Assembly (NCBI GenBank): GCA_036386415.1
Contig: DASVVT010000084.1
Coordinates: 124,001-188,000, forward strand
Direction of reading: 5' to 3'
DNA: 64,000 nucleotides
DNA from: DASVVT01 sp036386415
GTDB lineage: Bacteria > Acidobacteriota > Blastocatellia > Pyrinomonadales > Pyrinomonadaceae
Shown: positions 43,373 to 53,593 of the stretch, in pieces
Layout: the number at the start of each line of letters is the position of its first letter
Position numbering within the stretch: the first letter of the stretch is position 1
Translations under genes and position numbers: made by a program
The notes under the pieces: generated by a model
What the model was told of the DNA's origin: nothing
What the model saw: the letters and a program-made list of their open reading frames with translations, nothing else
The model's database searches: none

Positions 43373-44035
43373 GTGGCGGCTGCCGCTTTCTACGATTTAG
43401 AGGGGACTCTGGTCAGCACTAATCTCGTTCATACGCTGGGCTTCTACGCGAAGAATCAGCAGGGATTATTCCGTACGTTTAAGAAGAGCGCCTCGACGCT
43501 CTTGAGCATCCCGCTCTTCGCCGTCACAGACACCTATAGCCGGAAAGTTTTCAACGATCTCTTTTTCAAGCGCTACAAAGGCGAATCGGAAGATCGCCTT
43601 CGTTTCTTCGCCGGAGAGCTGTTCGAGGATGTGCTCAAGCCTGCGGTCTATCCGGGCGCTTTCGAGTTGATTGAAAAATCGCGCAGCCTCGGTCTACGGC
43701 AGGTCGTCGTCACAGGTGCGCTCGATCTTTCCGTCAAGCCCTTGATGCAGTACCTGGGGATCGAAGAATACGCGGCCAATCATCTTGAGTTTGTCAACGG
43801 AGTGGCTACCGGACGGCTGCTTCCGCCTGTGCTGGCCGCCGCGACCAAAGCATCATGGATCAGGACGTTTGCCGAGCGTGAGGGCATCAGCCTCAGCGAC
43901 TCCTACGCCTACAGCGACAGCATGTCAGACCTGCCGATGCTTTCGGTCGTCGGCCACCCGGCTGCCGTCAACCCGGACATGCGGCTGCGACAAACGGCGC
44001 TGCATCACGATTGGCCGATACTTAATTTGAAGTAG
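43373..44035 (+). CDS. HAD-IB family hydrolase
   Basis: The 220-residue protein begins at GTG 43373 with AGGAGG eight bases upstream. HAD motif I is FYDLEGTLV (nucleophile Asp, with Glu at the usual second Asp), motif II is VVVTGAL, the motif III Lys lies near AAATKASWI, and motif IV is YAYSDSMSDLPML. The length and C-terminus (VNPDMRLRQTALHHDWPIL) match HAD-IB phosphatases of the SerB-like group that are often linked or fused to PlsC acyltransferases. A role in lipid or serine phosphate metabolism is inferred. The TAG stop lies in hairpin A6. Confidence 0.87.
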   Translation: MAAAAFYDLEGTLVSTNLVHTLGFYAKNQQGLFRTFKKSASTLLSIPLFAVTDTYSRKVFNDLFFKRYKGESEDRLRFFAGELFEDVLKPAVYPGAFELIEKSRSLGLRQVVVTGALDLSVKPLMQYLGIEEYAANHLEFVNGVATGRLLPPVLAAATKASWIRTFAEREGISLSDSYAYSDSMSDLPMLSVVGHPAAVNPDMRLRQTALHHDWPILNLK

Positions 44036-44118
44036 GCAGGAGACAGTAGTCAGTAGCCAGTAGAAAAGCATGCTGGCTTTCATCTACTGACTACTGACTA
44101 CTGACTACTAACTACTAA
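44030..44118. repeat. Family A repeat hairpin (A6)
   Basis: AGTAGGCAGGAGACAGTAGT (44031-44073) pairs with CTACTGACTACTGACTACTG (44083-44115) around AAAAGCATGCTGGCTTTC. The first AGTAG contains the stop codon of the HAD gene. The element ends four bases before the next ATG. Confidence 0.87.
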
Positions 44119-44121
44119 TTT

Positions 44122-45720
<1,599 letters not shown>

Positions 45721-45826
45721 GATGCAAGAGAAGATAAATAAGCGTGTGCGATGCAGCAGTTCAAAGTTCAGACGCAGCGGTTCAGTTGGCAGACAAAGCC
45801 AGCCCATGACGGCGGCACGTAACCGA

Positions 45827-45919
45827 AGCCCCGGAGGGGCGGCATAACAGTAGCCCACGGCGCAAGCCGTGGGGACAAGCGCCTAATATAAATATAGAGC
45901 CCCGGAGGGGCGGCATAAT
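45827..45919. repeat. Left REP cluster of a RAYT locus
   Basis: AGCCCCGGAGGGGCGGCATA occurs at 45827-45846 and again at 45898-45917. Between them CCCACGGC-gcaa-GCCGTGGG (45854-45873) forms a hairpin preceded by CAGTAG. The second copy ends two bases before the transposase ATG; its GGAGGGG could serve as ribosome site. Confidence 0.88.
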
Positions 45920-46372
45920 ATGGCGCATACGTTCACAAATTTGCTGGCGCATATCATCTTCAGCACCAAAGACCGCATGCCGTTTATTGATGCTGAGTTG
46001 AAACCCGAATTGTTCGCTTATCTCGGCGGGATGATGCGTGAGGTCAATGGGAAGGCGTATGGCATAAACGGCACGGCTGACCATGTTCATTTACTCGTCA
46101 GCCTCCCGCCGACCATCGCCCTATCCGAAGCGATGAAGGTGGTGAAAGCAAACTCGTCGCGCTGGGTCAGTGAAAAATGGAGAGCACGTAAAACTTTCGG
46201 CTGGCAAACAGGCTATGGCGCATTCAGCGTCAGCAAATCAAATGCGCCGGACGTGTTAAAGTATATCGCCGATCAAGAGGAGCATCATAGGAAGATCACT
46301 TTCAAGGAAGAGTTTATCGCTTTTCTGAAAAAGCACGGGATTGAATATGATGAGCGTTATATTTGGGAATGA
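45920..46372 (+). CDS. REP-associated tyrosine transposase (IS200/Y1 family)
   Basis: The 150-residue HUH-type Y1 nuclease begins MAHTFTNLLAHIIFSTKDR. The HUH motif is HVHLLVSLPP (about residues 55-64). The catalytic tyrosine probably lies in VLKYIADQEEHHRK (about 114-127). The family's WQTGYGAFSVS block precedes it. Such single-domain transposases nick and rejoin single strands at REP hairpins and are thought to spread them. It is enclosed by a direct REP pair on the left and an inverted REP pair on the right, all with the same core. It appears intact. Confidence 0.93.
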   Translation: MAHTFTNLLAHIIFSTKDRMPFIDAELKPELFAYLGGMMREVNGKAYGINGTADHVHLLVSLPPTIALSEAMKVVKANSSRWVSEKWRARKTFGWQTGYGAFSVSKSNAPDVLKYIADQEEHHRKITFKEEFIAFLKKHGIEYDERYIWE

Positions 46373-46375
46373 TTA

Positions 46376-46465
46376 TGTCGCCCCTCCGGGGCTCATTCAT
46401 TTACTCTATACTCAATCCCACGACTCACGTCGTGGGCTACTGGTATATCGCCCCTCCGGGGCTCA
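46376..46465. repeat. Right REP cluster of a RAYT locus
   Basis: TCGCCCCTCCGGGGCTCA occurs at 46378-46395 and 46448-46465, inverted relative to the left cluster. Between them CCCACGAC-tcac-GTCGTGGG (46417-46436) is followed by CTACTGG. The whole right flank mirrors the left flank. Confidence 0.88.
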
Positions 46466-46474
46466 GGCCGGACT

Positions 46475-49400
46475 ATGAAACTGTCGCCAACAGAGATTTA
46501 TAACGGTCGAAAGGTCTTCCTGATCGGGAGCACGGGCTTTCTCGGCAAGGTCTGCTTGAGCATGCTGCTCCATCGTTTTCCGAGCATCGGGCGCGTGTAT
46601 GTGACTGTGCGCGCGCGCTCGGATGAAGAATCGCAGACGCGCTTCTGGAACAACGTTATCACCGCGCCACCCTTCGACCCCTTGCGCGAGCGCTACGGCA
46701 GCGCCTTCGAGGGTTTCATACGCGATAAGGTGGTGATTGTCGGCGGCGATATAGGCGAGACCAATCTTGGCTACACGGAAGAAGAGGCGCAGCGGATCGC
46801 TGACGATGTCGATGTGATTATTAACAGCGCGGGCAACGTGACGTTCAACCCGACGCTGGAGAGCGCGCTGCGCACGAACGTGGTGGGCACACAGAATGTT
46901 ATCGCTTTCGCTAAGCGGATGCGCCGCCCCGCGCTCGTGCATGTTTCAACCTGCTTTGTCGCGGGCAACCGCACGGGAGCGGTCTGGGAGAGCGATCCAG
47001 TGGTGGGCTACTTCCCGCGACGCGACGAGTTGGAGGGCGTTGAGTTCTCGCCGGAGCAGGAGATCAGAGACTGCGCGAAACTGGCCGAGCGCGTTCGCGA
47101 CGAGGCGCGGGATGCGATGATGGTCGCGCGCTTCCGCGAGCTGGCGCGCAAGCGGCTCCTCGAAGACGGGCGCAACCCGGACGATCTGGATGCGATGGGG
47201 CTGGCTGTGGCGCGCGAGCGAAAGGTCTGGACGCGCACGCGCCTCACCGATCTGGGCATCGAGCGCGCCGCGTGGTGGGGCTGGCCTAACATCTACACCT
47301 ACACGAAGAGCCTGGGCGAGCAGTTGGTTGCCGCGCAGACAGACTTAGTGCGCAGCATCGTGCGCCCCTCAATCGTCGAATCGGCGCTGTCATATCCTTT
47401 CCCCGGCTGGAACGAAGGCTTTACGACCACCGCGCCGATCATCTTCATCGCGCTCAAGGGTCAGACGCAGATTCCCGCCAACGAGAAGCTGATCCTGGAC
47501 ATCACGCCGGTGGACGCGGTCGCAGCCGTCATGTTGGCCGTCTCCGCGCAGGCTTGCATTGAAGAGCCGCGTCTTGTTCACCAGGCGGCCACGGGAGACT
47601 CCAACCCCAACGACATGCGGCGCATCGTCGGACTGGTCGGGCTCTACAAGCGCAAACATTTTCAGGAGAAAGAGACTGGCTTCCGCCTCGTCAACGAGAT
47701 TGCGGGGCGCATGGAAGCGCATACCGTGAGCCCTGCGCGTTTCGATAAGACCTCGACGCCGATGGTTAATGAGGCGGCCAAGAAGGTTTCGGGGTGGCTG
47801 GATCGGGCACGGCCACGCTGGGGCGGCGGACGCCTCACGGATGTCATTGATCGCGCCAAGGAGCGTGTCGATAGACTCGAAGAGGTGACGCGAGAAACCA
47901 AGGAAGCGTTCGAGATGTTTCATCCCTTCACGGTCGAGAATGCTTACGTCTTTCGCGCCGACAACGTCCGCTCGCTGATGTCGCGCATACGCAAGGACGA
48001 GCAGGCGCTGCTCTCCTGGCATCCTGAGAAGTTTGATTGGTACGACTACTGGATCAACACGCACCTGCCCGGACTCAAAAAATGGGTCTTCCCGAAACTC
48101 GAAGAGGACATGCGCGCCCAGCCCAAGCGCGTCTACACGTACCGCGATCTGCTGGAGCTGTTCGAGACTTCGACCAAGCGCCACGCGACACGCGTCGCCA
48201 TGCGCATCGAGCGCGACGGGCGCAAAGAGCAGTACACCTACGCAGACCTGCGTGAGCTGGCGACGCGCGCCGCAGCTTTCTTCTCCAGCCGTGGCATCCG
48301 TCCAAATGATCGCGTCATGCTGCTGAGCCACAACGCGCCCGAATGGGGCATGACCTATTTCGGCGTGCTCAAAGTGGGTGCGTCCTGCATTCCCGTCGAT
48401 CCGCAAAGCTCCACGGAAGAGATCGTGAGCTTCGCCGAGGCCGGAGACGCCGCCGGAATCGTCTTGAGCGAGGAGATGGATCGAGAGCACGCGGAGCTTG
48501 CAGCAAAACTGATCGAGGCCGGTCTTGAAGGGACGCGCATCTGGCGCTTTGACGAAGTCTTCGCCATGCCGGACGAGCAGGCGGAGTCTGAGCACATCGC
48601 GCTTCTGCCGCAGCGCGTGCCCGCGCAGACTGTCGCCTCTCTGATCTTCACGTCGGGCACGACGGGTCAGCCCAAGGGCGTCATGCTCTCGCACCGCAAC
48701 TTTACGAGCATGGTTTCGATGCTCTCGTCCGTCTTCGACATGACGACGAGCGACGGCGTGCTCTCTGTCCTCCCGCTTCATCACACGTTCGAGTTCTCGA
48801 CAGGCTTTCTCACACCCTTGAGTCGCGGCGCGCAGATCACGTACCTGGAAGAGCTCTCCGGTGAAGCGCTCGCGCGCGCGATCAAGAACGGGCATGTGAC
48901 GGGCATGGTCGGCGTGCCCGCTTTGTGGGAGCTGCTCCATCGCCGTATTAAGAATCGTCTCAACGAGCGAAGCGCGTGGATCGGGAGCACAGCAGAGCTC
49001 CTGATTCGCGCCAACGCGTGGCTGCGCGACAAGACGCCGCTCAACCTGGGGCAGCTCTTCTTCTACCCGATTCATGAAGGGCTGGGCGGGCGCATACGCT
49101 ATTTGATAAGCGGCGGCTCGGCGCTCAGTGAAAAGGTGCAGAAGGATTTTCACGGGCTCGGCTTCACGATCCTTGAAGGCTACGGCTTGACGGAGGCTTC
49201 TCCCGTCCTGACCGTCACGCGTCCGCAGAACGGCATCATCCTGGGGAGCGTGGGACGCCCGCTGCCGGGTGTTGAAGTCAAGATCAGTGAGCCGGATGCG
49301 AGCGGCGTCGGCGAAGTCATCGCGCGCGGGCCGAACGTCATGGTCGGCTACTACGAGAATGAGACGGCGACGCGCTCTGCAATCATCAATCGCTGGCTTC

Positions 49401-50932
49401 ACACGGGCGACATAGGGAAGCTGGACGGCGAAGGCAATCTCTACCTGGTCGGTCGCTCGAAAGAGATCATCGTCGATTCCAACGGCAAGAACGTCTACCC
49501 GGACGAGATCGAAGAGGCTTACAGCAATTCGCCTTACATCAAGGAGCTGAGCGTCGTCGGCCTGCCGGACGGGACGGGCGAGAAGGTCGCCTGCATGGTC
49601 GTCCCCGATTTCGACTACGACATCGCTCTTTCTCGCGCAGACGTGCGCCGCAAGGTGGAAGAGCACTTCCGCGAAATCTCTTCCGCGCTTCCCTTCTACA
49701 AGCGCGTCAAGGTGCTCCATTTCTGGGACGGCGAGCTGCCACGCACCGCGACGCGCAAGGTCAAGCGCCGCGAAGTCGTCGCCGAAATGCAGTTGCTCGA
49801 AGAGAGCATGAAGTCTGCGAATCGCGCCGGAGCGGGGGCGGCAAGCGAAGATAAGACGGGTCAGGCGGCGTGGCTGTTGGAGTTGGTCGCCACGGTCTCC
49901 AATCGCCCGCGCTCCGAAGTGACGTACGATTCGCGTCTGAGCGATCTGGGCTTCGATAGCCTCATGTACGTAGAGCTTGCCACGGCGATTGAGAATGCGG
50001 GCGGCACGCTCAAATCTCCCGAAACGCTCACGGAGGTGCAGGATTTGAGGGAGCTGGCGAGCGTCGTCACGCGTCGCGCTGCTGGCCGGGAAGAGACGAA
50101 GAAGGCGCAAGCAGAGGAGAAGGAGCAGCCGCCGCCGCAACGCCTCGACGATGAGATTTCCATTCCGTCGTTCGTACGCGTGGTCGGCAATCGCGGCCTG
50201 GACATCTTGCAGCGCGTCTTCTATGAAAGGATGCTCAACACGCGCTACGAAGGGCGCTCGAACATCCCCGTCCACACGAACTTCATAGTGGCTCCCAACC
50301 ACACGTCGCACCTGGACATGGGACTCGCCAAGATGGCGCTCGGGCCTGCGGGGCGCGACATGGTGGCGCTCGCCGCAGCCGACTACTTCTTCGACAACAA
50401 GTACAAGCGCGCCTACATGGAAAACTTCACGAACCTTGTGCCGATGGAGCGCAGCGGGAGCTTGCGTCAATCGCTCCGCCACGCGCGCTCGTTCCTTGAT
50501 CGTGGCTACAACGCCCTCATCTTCCCGGAAGGCACGCGCTCTGTGACCGGCGAGATGGCGGATTTCAAGCCCGTCATAGGCTATCTCGCGCTCGCCTCGA
50601 AGGTCGGCATTCTGCCACTCTACCTGTGGGGCACATACGAAGCGATGCCGAAGGGCTCGAACCTTATCCGCAGCCGCGACATCGGCGCACGCATCGGGCG
50701 CTACCTCTCAATCGAAGAGCTGGAAGAGATGACGAAGGGGATGGCGCGCGCCGAAGCCTATCGAATGATCGCCGCCCTCGTCCGTCATGAGGTTGAGAAC
50801 CTGCGCGACGGAACCCGCCACACGTTCGACGCCAAGGCGCTGCGCCGTAAATGGAAGAGCGAACGTCGCGCCGCCTCCGCAGAAGCGCGACAACAGAGCG
50901 GGGGGTCGCATTTGACGGCGGTCGGCGATTAG
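46475..50932 (+). CDS. Multidomain acyl reductase-ligase-ACP-acyltransferase (ElbD-like)
   Basis: The 1485-residue single polypeptide has four modules. (1) An NAD(P)-binding thioester/fatty-acyl reductase at 10-370 (GSTGFLGK at 18-25, active-site Tyr274/Lys278 in YTYTK). (2) An ANL-type acyl adenylating ligase at about 550-1100 (TSGTTGQPKG at 726-735, EGYGLTEASP, HTGDIG, GRSKEIIV, C-terminal Lys near 1094-1098). (3) A carrier domain at 1125-1200 with phosphopantetheine Ser1162 (LGFDSLMYV). (4) A PlsC acyltransferase at 1240-1480 (NHTSHLD with His1276/Asp1281, FPEGTRS at 1350-1356). The order predicts fatty acid activation, loading, reduction and transfer to glycerol-phosphate. It recalls the Myxococcus ether-lipid enzyme ElbD. 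An SDR gene follows after 49 bases. Confidence 0.92.
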   Translation: MKLSPTEIYNGRKVFLIGSTGFLGKVCLSMLLHRFPSIGRVYVTVRARSDEESQTRFWNNVITAPPFDPLRERYGSAFEGFIRDKVVIVGGDIGETNLGYTEEEAQRIADDVDVIINSAGNVTFNPTLESALRTNVVGTQNVIAFAKRMRRPALVHVSTCFVAGNRTGAVWESDPVVGYFPRRDELEGVEFSPEQEIRDCAKLAERVRDEARDAMMVARFRELARKRLLEDGRNPDDLDAMGLAVARERKVWTRTRLTDLGIERAAWWGWPNIYTYTKSLGEQLVAAQTDLVRSIVRPSIVESALSYPFPGWNEGFTTTAPIIFIALKGQTQIPANEKLILDITPVDAVAAVMLAVSAQACIEEPRLVHQAATGDSNPNDMRRIVGLVGLYKRKHFQEKETGFRLVNEIAGRMEAHTVSPARFDKTSTPMVNEAAKKVSGWLDRARPRWGGGRLTDVIDRAKERVDRLEEVTRETKEAFEMFHPFTVENAYVFRADNVRSLMSRIRKDEQALLSWHPEKFDWYDYWINTHLPGLKKWVFPKLEEDMRAQPKRVYTYRDLLELFETSTKRHATRVAMRIERDGRKEQYTYADLRELATRAAAFFSSRGIRPNDRVMLLSHNAPEWGMTYFGVLKVGASCIPVDPQSSTEEIVSFAEAGDAAGIVLSEEMDREHAELAAKLIEAGLEGTRIWRFDEVFAMPDEQAESEHIALLPQRVPAQTVASLIFTSGTTGQPKGVMLSHRNFTSMVSMLSSVFDMTTSDGVLSVLPLHHTFEFSTGFLTPLSRGAQITYLEELSGEALARAIKNGHVTGMVGVPALWELLHRRIKNRLNERSAWIGSTAELLIRANAWLRDKTPLNLGQLFFYPIHEGLGGRIRYLISGGSALSEKVQKDFHGLGFTILEGYGLTEASPVLTVTRPQNGIILGSVGRPLPGVEVKISEPDASGVGEVIARGPNVMVGYYENETATRSAIINRWLHTGDIGKLDGEGNLYLVGRSKEIIVDSNGKNVYPDEIEEAYSNSPYIKELSVVGLPDGTGEKVACMVVPDFDYDIALSRADVRRKVEEHFREISSALPFYKRVKVLHFWDGELPRTATRKVKRREVVAEMQLLEESMKSANRAGAGAASEDKTGQAAWLLELVATVSNRPRSEVTYDSRLSDLGFDSLMYVELATAIENAGGTLKSPETLTEVQDLRELASVVTRRAAGREETKKAQAEEKEQPPPQRLDDEISIPSFVRVVGNRGLDILQRVFYERMLNTRYEGRSNIPVHTNFIVAPNHTSHLDMGLAKMALGPAGRDMVALAAADYFFDNKYKRAYMENFTNLVPMERSGSLRQSLRHARSFLDRGYNALIFPEGTRSVTGEMADFKPVIGYLALASKVGILPLYLWGTYEAMPKGSNLIRSRDIGARIGRYLSIEELEEMTKGMARAEAYRMIAALVRHEVENLRDGTRHTFDAKALRRKWKSERRAASAEARQQSGGSHLTAVGD

Positions 50933-50981
50933 CCATCATGTACCAGCTTCGGTATGAATCGGCGCTCTCTCTTACTTTCAA

Positions 50982-52091
50982 ATGGCGACAACCACGAAAA
51001 CCAAACGGCGTACACCGCGTAAAACTGCGGCGAAATCAACCACCAGAAAACGTGCGGCGATAGCAAAAAAAGCTCAGCCCGTCACGCTCGTCACCGGCGG
51101 CACAGGCTTTCTAGGCTCGCACCTGGTTCGTCAACTCCTTGAAGCGGGCGCGCAGAACATCCGCGTGATGGCGACCAGCACGCCAGCCTGGCTCACAGAA
51201 CTGGGCGTTGAAACTATCGAAGGCTCTGTCACAAACGCCGAAGCGGTGGCGCGCGCCGTCGAGGGCGTGACAGAAATCTATCATCTGGCGGGACGAGTCT
51301 CGCGCGAGAAAGAGGACGCGCGCGAGATGTATGCCATCCATGTGGACGGCACACGCCTGCTCTGCGACGCGGCGCGCGCAAGTGATGTCAAAACCATCGT
51401 CATGGCATCCACCAGCGGGACTATCGCTGTGACGGATAAGGGCGATGTCGTACCGGATGAGGAGTGGCCGACGCCGCTCGACATCTTCTCACGCTGGCCT
51501 TACTACGCGAGCAAGTACTACCAGGAGCAGGTTGCCCTTGAGCGATTCTCAGGCCGTGGCCTGCGACTGGTCATCATGAACCCGAGCCTCCTGCTCGGCC
51601 CAGGCGACGAGCGTCTCAGCTCGACCAAAGTCGTGCTCGACTTTATGGCGCAGAAGATCAGGGCTGTACCCTCCGGCGGCCTCAGCTTCGTAGACGTGCG
51701 CGACGTGGCCGCCACCTTTCGCGCCGCCATGAATCATGGCCGCCACGCTGAGCGTTACCTTTTGGGCAGCGCCAACTGGACGTTCAAAAGCTTCTTCGGT
51801 CGTCTTGAGCGTCTGACCAAAACGTCAGCGCCAGTCTTCTCTCTACCCTCTAAGGTGGCGATTGCGGGCTCGCGCCTCGTTCACGATCTCTGGCGACAGT
51901 GGAACCTCGCGCCTCCCATAGAGCCCGCGGCAGTCGAGATGGCGGAGAATTTCTGGTATCTCAACTCATCAAAGGCCGAAAGCGAACTCGGCTTCACGCC
52001 CCGCGACCCTGCGGAAACACTGCTCGATACGGTCAACTATGTGCGCGAGAATTTCCTCGGCAGTCCGGCTTTTGACAGAGAGCGGGCTTGA
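50982..52091 (+). CDS. Extended SDR (NAD-dependent epimerase/reductase) with basic N-terminal tail
   Basis: The 369-residue protein has a Rossmann dinucleotide site VTLVTGGTGFLGSHL (about 34-48), the strand-4 block YHLAGRVS and the active-site YYASKYY (Tyr-x-x-x-Lys). It is like NAD-dependent epimerases, 3-beta-hydroxysteroid dehydrogenases or dihydroflavonol reductases. Residues 1-32 are Lys/Arg/Thr/Ala-rich, like histone H1 tails, and unusual for this family. It lies 49 bases after the megaenzyme, so it may supply a reduction step in the same lipid pathway. Confidence 0.88.
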   Translation: MATTTKTKRRTPRKTAAKSTTRKRAAIAKKAQPVTLVTGGTGFLGSHLVRQLLEAGAQNIRVMATSTPAWLTELGVETIEGSVTNAEAVARAVEGVTEIYHLAGRVSREKEDAREMYAIHVDGTRLLCDAARASDVKTIVMASTSGTIAVTDKGDVVPDEEWPTPLDIFSRWPYYASKYYQEQVALERFSGRGLRLVIMNPSLLLGPGDERLSSTKVVLDFMAQKIRAVPSGGLSFVDVRDVAATFRAAMNHGRHAERYLLGSANWTFKSFFGRLERLTKTSAPVFSLPSKVAIAGSRLVHDLWRQWNLAPPIEPAAVEMAENFWYLNSSKAESELGFTPRDPAETLLDTVNYVRENFLGSPAFDRERA

Positions 52092-52406
52092 TGGCCGCAG
52101 ATACGCCCCGCTAACCTTCCCTCGCGGTCGGGCTTGCGGTCGTCTGCTTCCCTCAGGGCCGTTAGCGATATTATCTCAGTGTTCACCATATATTTACGAG
52201 GGGGCTACTATTGACTTCCCTTTAGCATGAGAATAATGTTCGCCTGCTAATGGCTTGTCTGATGCTCCTCACGTCAGTTCAAAGAGAAGTCTTGACGTGA
52301 TAGCTCATCTTGATCGCAGACCCCTGGTTCTCTAATTCATTGACGGCGACCGAGGTCATGAGCTGTTGTTAGATGTCTCCATTTAACGCATTGAAGGAGG
52401 TTAATT
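52092..52406. other. Intergenic region with weak hairpin before patatin cassette
   Basis: CGCTAAC (52109-52115) and GTTAGCG (52161-52167) form a 7-bp stem after the SDR stop, possibly a terminator. The remaining 240 bases are less GC-rich and should hold the promoter of the patatin cassette. I see no gene. Confidence 0.4.
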
Positions 52407-53585
52407 ATGTCAGCTTGGGGTCCTTTGGCTGAAAGGTATGAAATCAAAGATGGTGAAAACCTGCCGCCGCGAAAGCTGTTGGCTCTTGATGGGGGCGGGA
52501 TTCGCGGGATTCTAACTTTAGAAGTCCTGTTGAGGATCGAGACGATGCTTGCCGAGGCCACTGGTGAAGGCAAAGATTTCAGACTCTGCAATTTCTTCGA
52601 CTACATCGGAGGCACGAGTACGGGAGCCATCATCGCTGCGGGACTGGCTCGCGGGATGACAGTCACGGAATTATTGGATTTCTACCAGCAGACAGGCCCT
52701 GCGATGTTCGACAAAGCCTTTATCCTTAATCGCCTGAAATATCTTTACAATTCGCAACCCCTGGCCGACGAGCTGAAGAAAACGTTCGGGAAGGAGACGA
52801 ATCTACTCCCCGAGAATCTCAAGTGCCTGCTGCTGGTTGTCACACGCAACGTGACGACGGATTCGGCCTGGCCGATCAGCAGCAACCCCCTGGCAAAATA
52901 TAACGACTGTGCGCGCCTCGATTGCAATCTCAAGATTCCGCTCTGGCAGATTGTCCGCGCCAGCACCGCCGCCCCCGTCTACTTTGCCCCGGAAGTGCTT
53001 CAGTGGAACCCGAATGATCCGTCGAAAACTTTTAAATTCGTGGATGGGGGCTTGACGCCCTACAACAATCCGGCATTTTTGCTCTCCCGCATGGCGACCC
53101 AAGCGCCCTACAGGTTGAACTGGAAAACGGGGGAAAGAAATCTACTCCTGATCTCAGTCGGAACGGGCAGCGCGGCGCGGCGCGATGCGGACACCTACTC
53201 GCAGGACAACATCGCGCAAAATGTCGCCAACATTCCTTCGGCTTTGATGTATGGAGCGCAGATCGATCAAGACATTAACTGTCGGATGGTAGGCCGCTGT
53301 GTTTATGGCGACGAGATCGACAACGAGCTTGGAGACCTGATCCCACGTGAAAAAAACGGGAACATCACTCCGCTTTCGCAGGATTTGGGGCGCGCGTTTC
53401 TGTATGCGCGTTACAACGCAGACTTAAGCAGCCCGTGGCTGAACAAGATGGGGCTTGGCGACATAGACCCCGGCACAGTCAGCAAGCTCGACTCGGTTGA
53501 TTACATCACAGACCTGCGTCGCGTCGGGCAGAGAGTGGGCGAGGAGGTCAAGCTTGAGCACTTCGGAGAGTTTGTCGGAAAGTGA
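52407..53585 (+). CDS. Patatin-like phospholipase (CapV-like)
   Basis: The 392-residue protein sits behind a strong AAGGAGG ribosome site. The patatin lipase signature is complete: anion hole DGGGIRG at 28-34, nucleophile elbow GTSTG with Ser71, and catalytic Asp213 in VDGG. Other conserved parts are FDYIGGTSTGAIIA, IVRASTAAPVYFAPEV and LLISVGTGS. There is no signal peptide. Short cytosolic patatins of this build serve as membrane-degrading effectors in CBASS (CapV), though general lipid acyl hydrolases look similar. No CD-NTase is adjacent. Instead it is followed almost without gap by a DRHyd-TPR-SLOG protein, whose start is preceded by GTGAGGTGG over the patatin stop. I infer an effector/sensor pair. 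Confidence 0.92.
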   Translation: MSAWGPLAERYEIKDGENLPPRKLLALDGGGIRGILTLEVLLRIETMLAEATGEGKDFRLCNFFDYIGGTSTGAIIAAGLARGMTVTELLDFYQQTGPAMFDKAFILNRLKYLYNSQPLADELKKTFGKETNLLPENLKCLLLVVTRNVTTDSAWPISSNPLAKYNDCARLDCNLKIPLWQIVRASTAAPVYFAPEVLQWNPNDPSKTFKFVDGGLTPYNNPAFLLSRMATQAPYRLNWKTGERNLLLISVGTGSAARRDADTYSQDNIAQNVANIPSALMYGAQIDQDINCRMVGRCVYGDEIDNELGDLIPREKNGNITPLSQDLGRAFLYARYNADLSSPWLNKMGLGDIDPGTVSKLDSVDYITDLRRVGQRVGEEVKLEHFGEFVGK

Positions 53586-53593
53586 GGTGGAAG

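Noticed and set aside
47390..50482. A 1030-codon open frame on the minus strand
   Set aside because: It lies wholly antisense to the reductase-ligase-ACP-PlsC gene, whose motifs are intact. Long antisense frames are common in GC-rich coding DNA, and this translation shows no recognisable domain.
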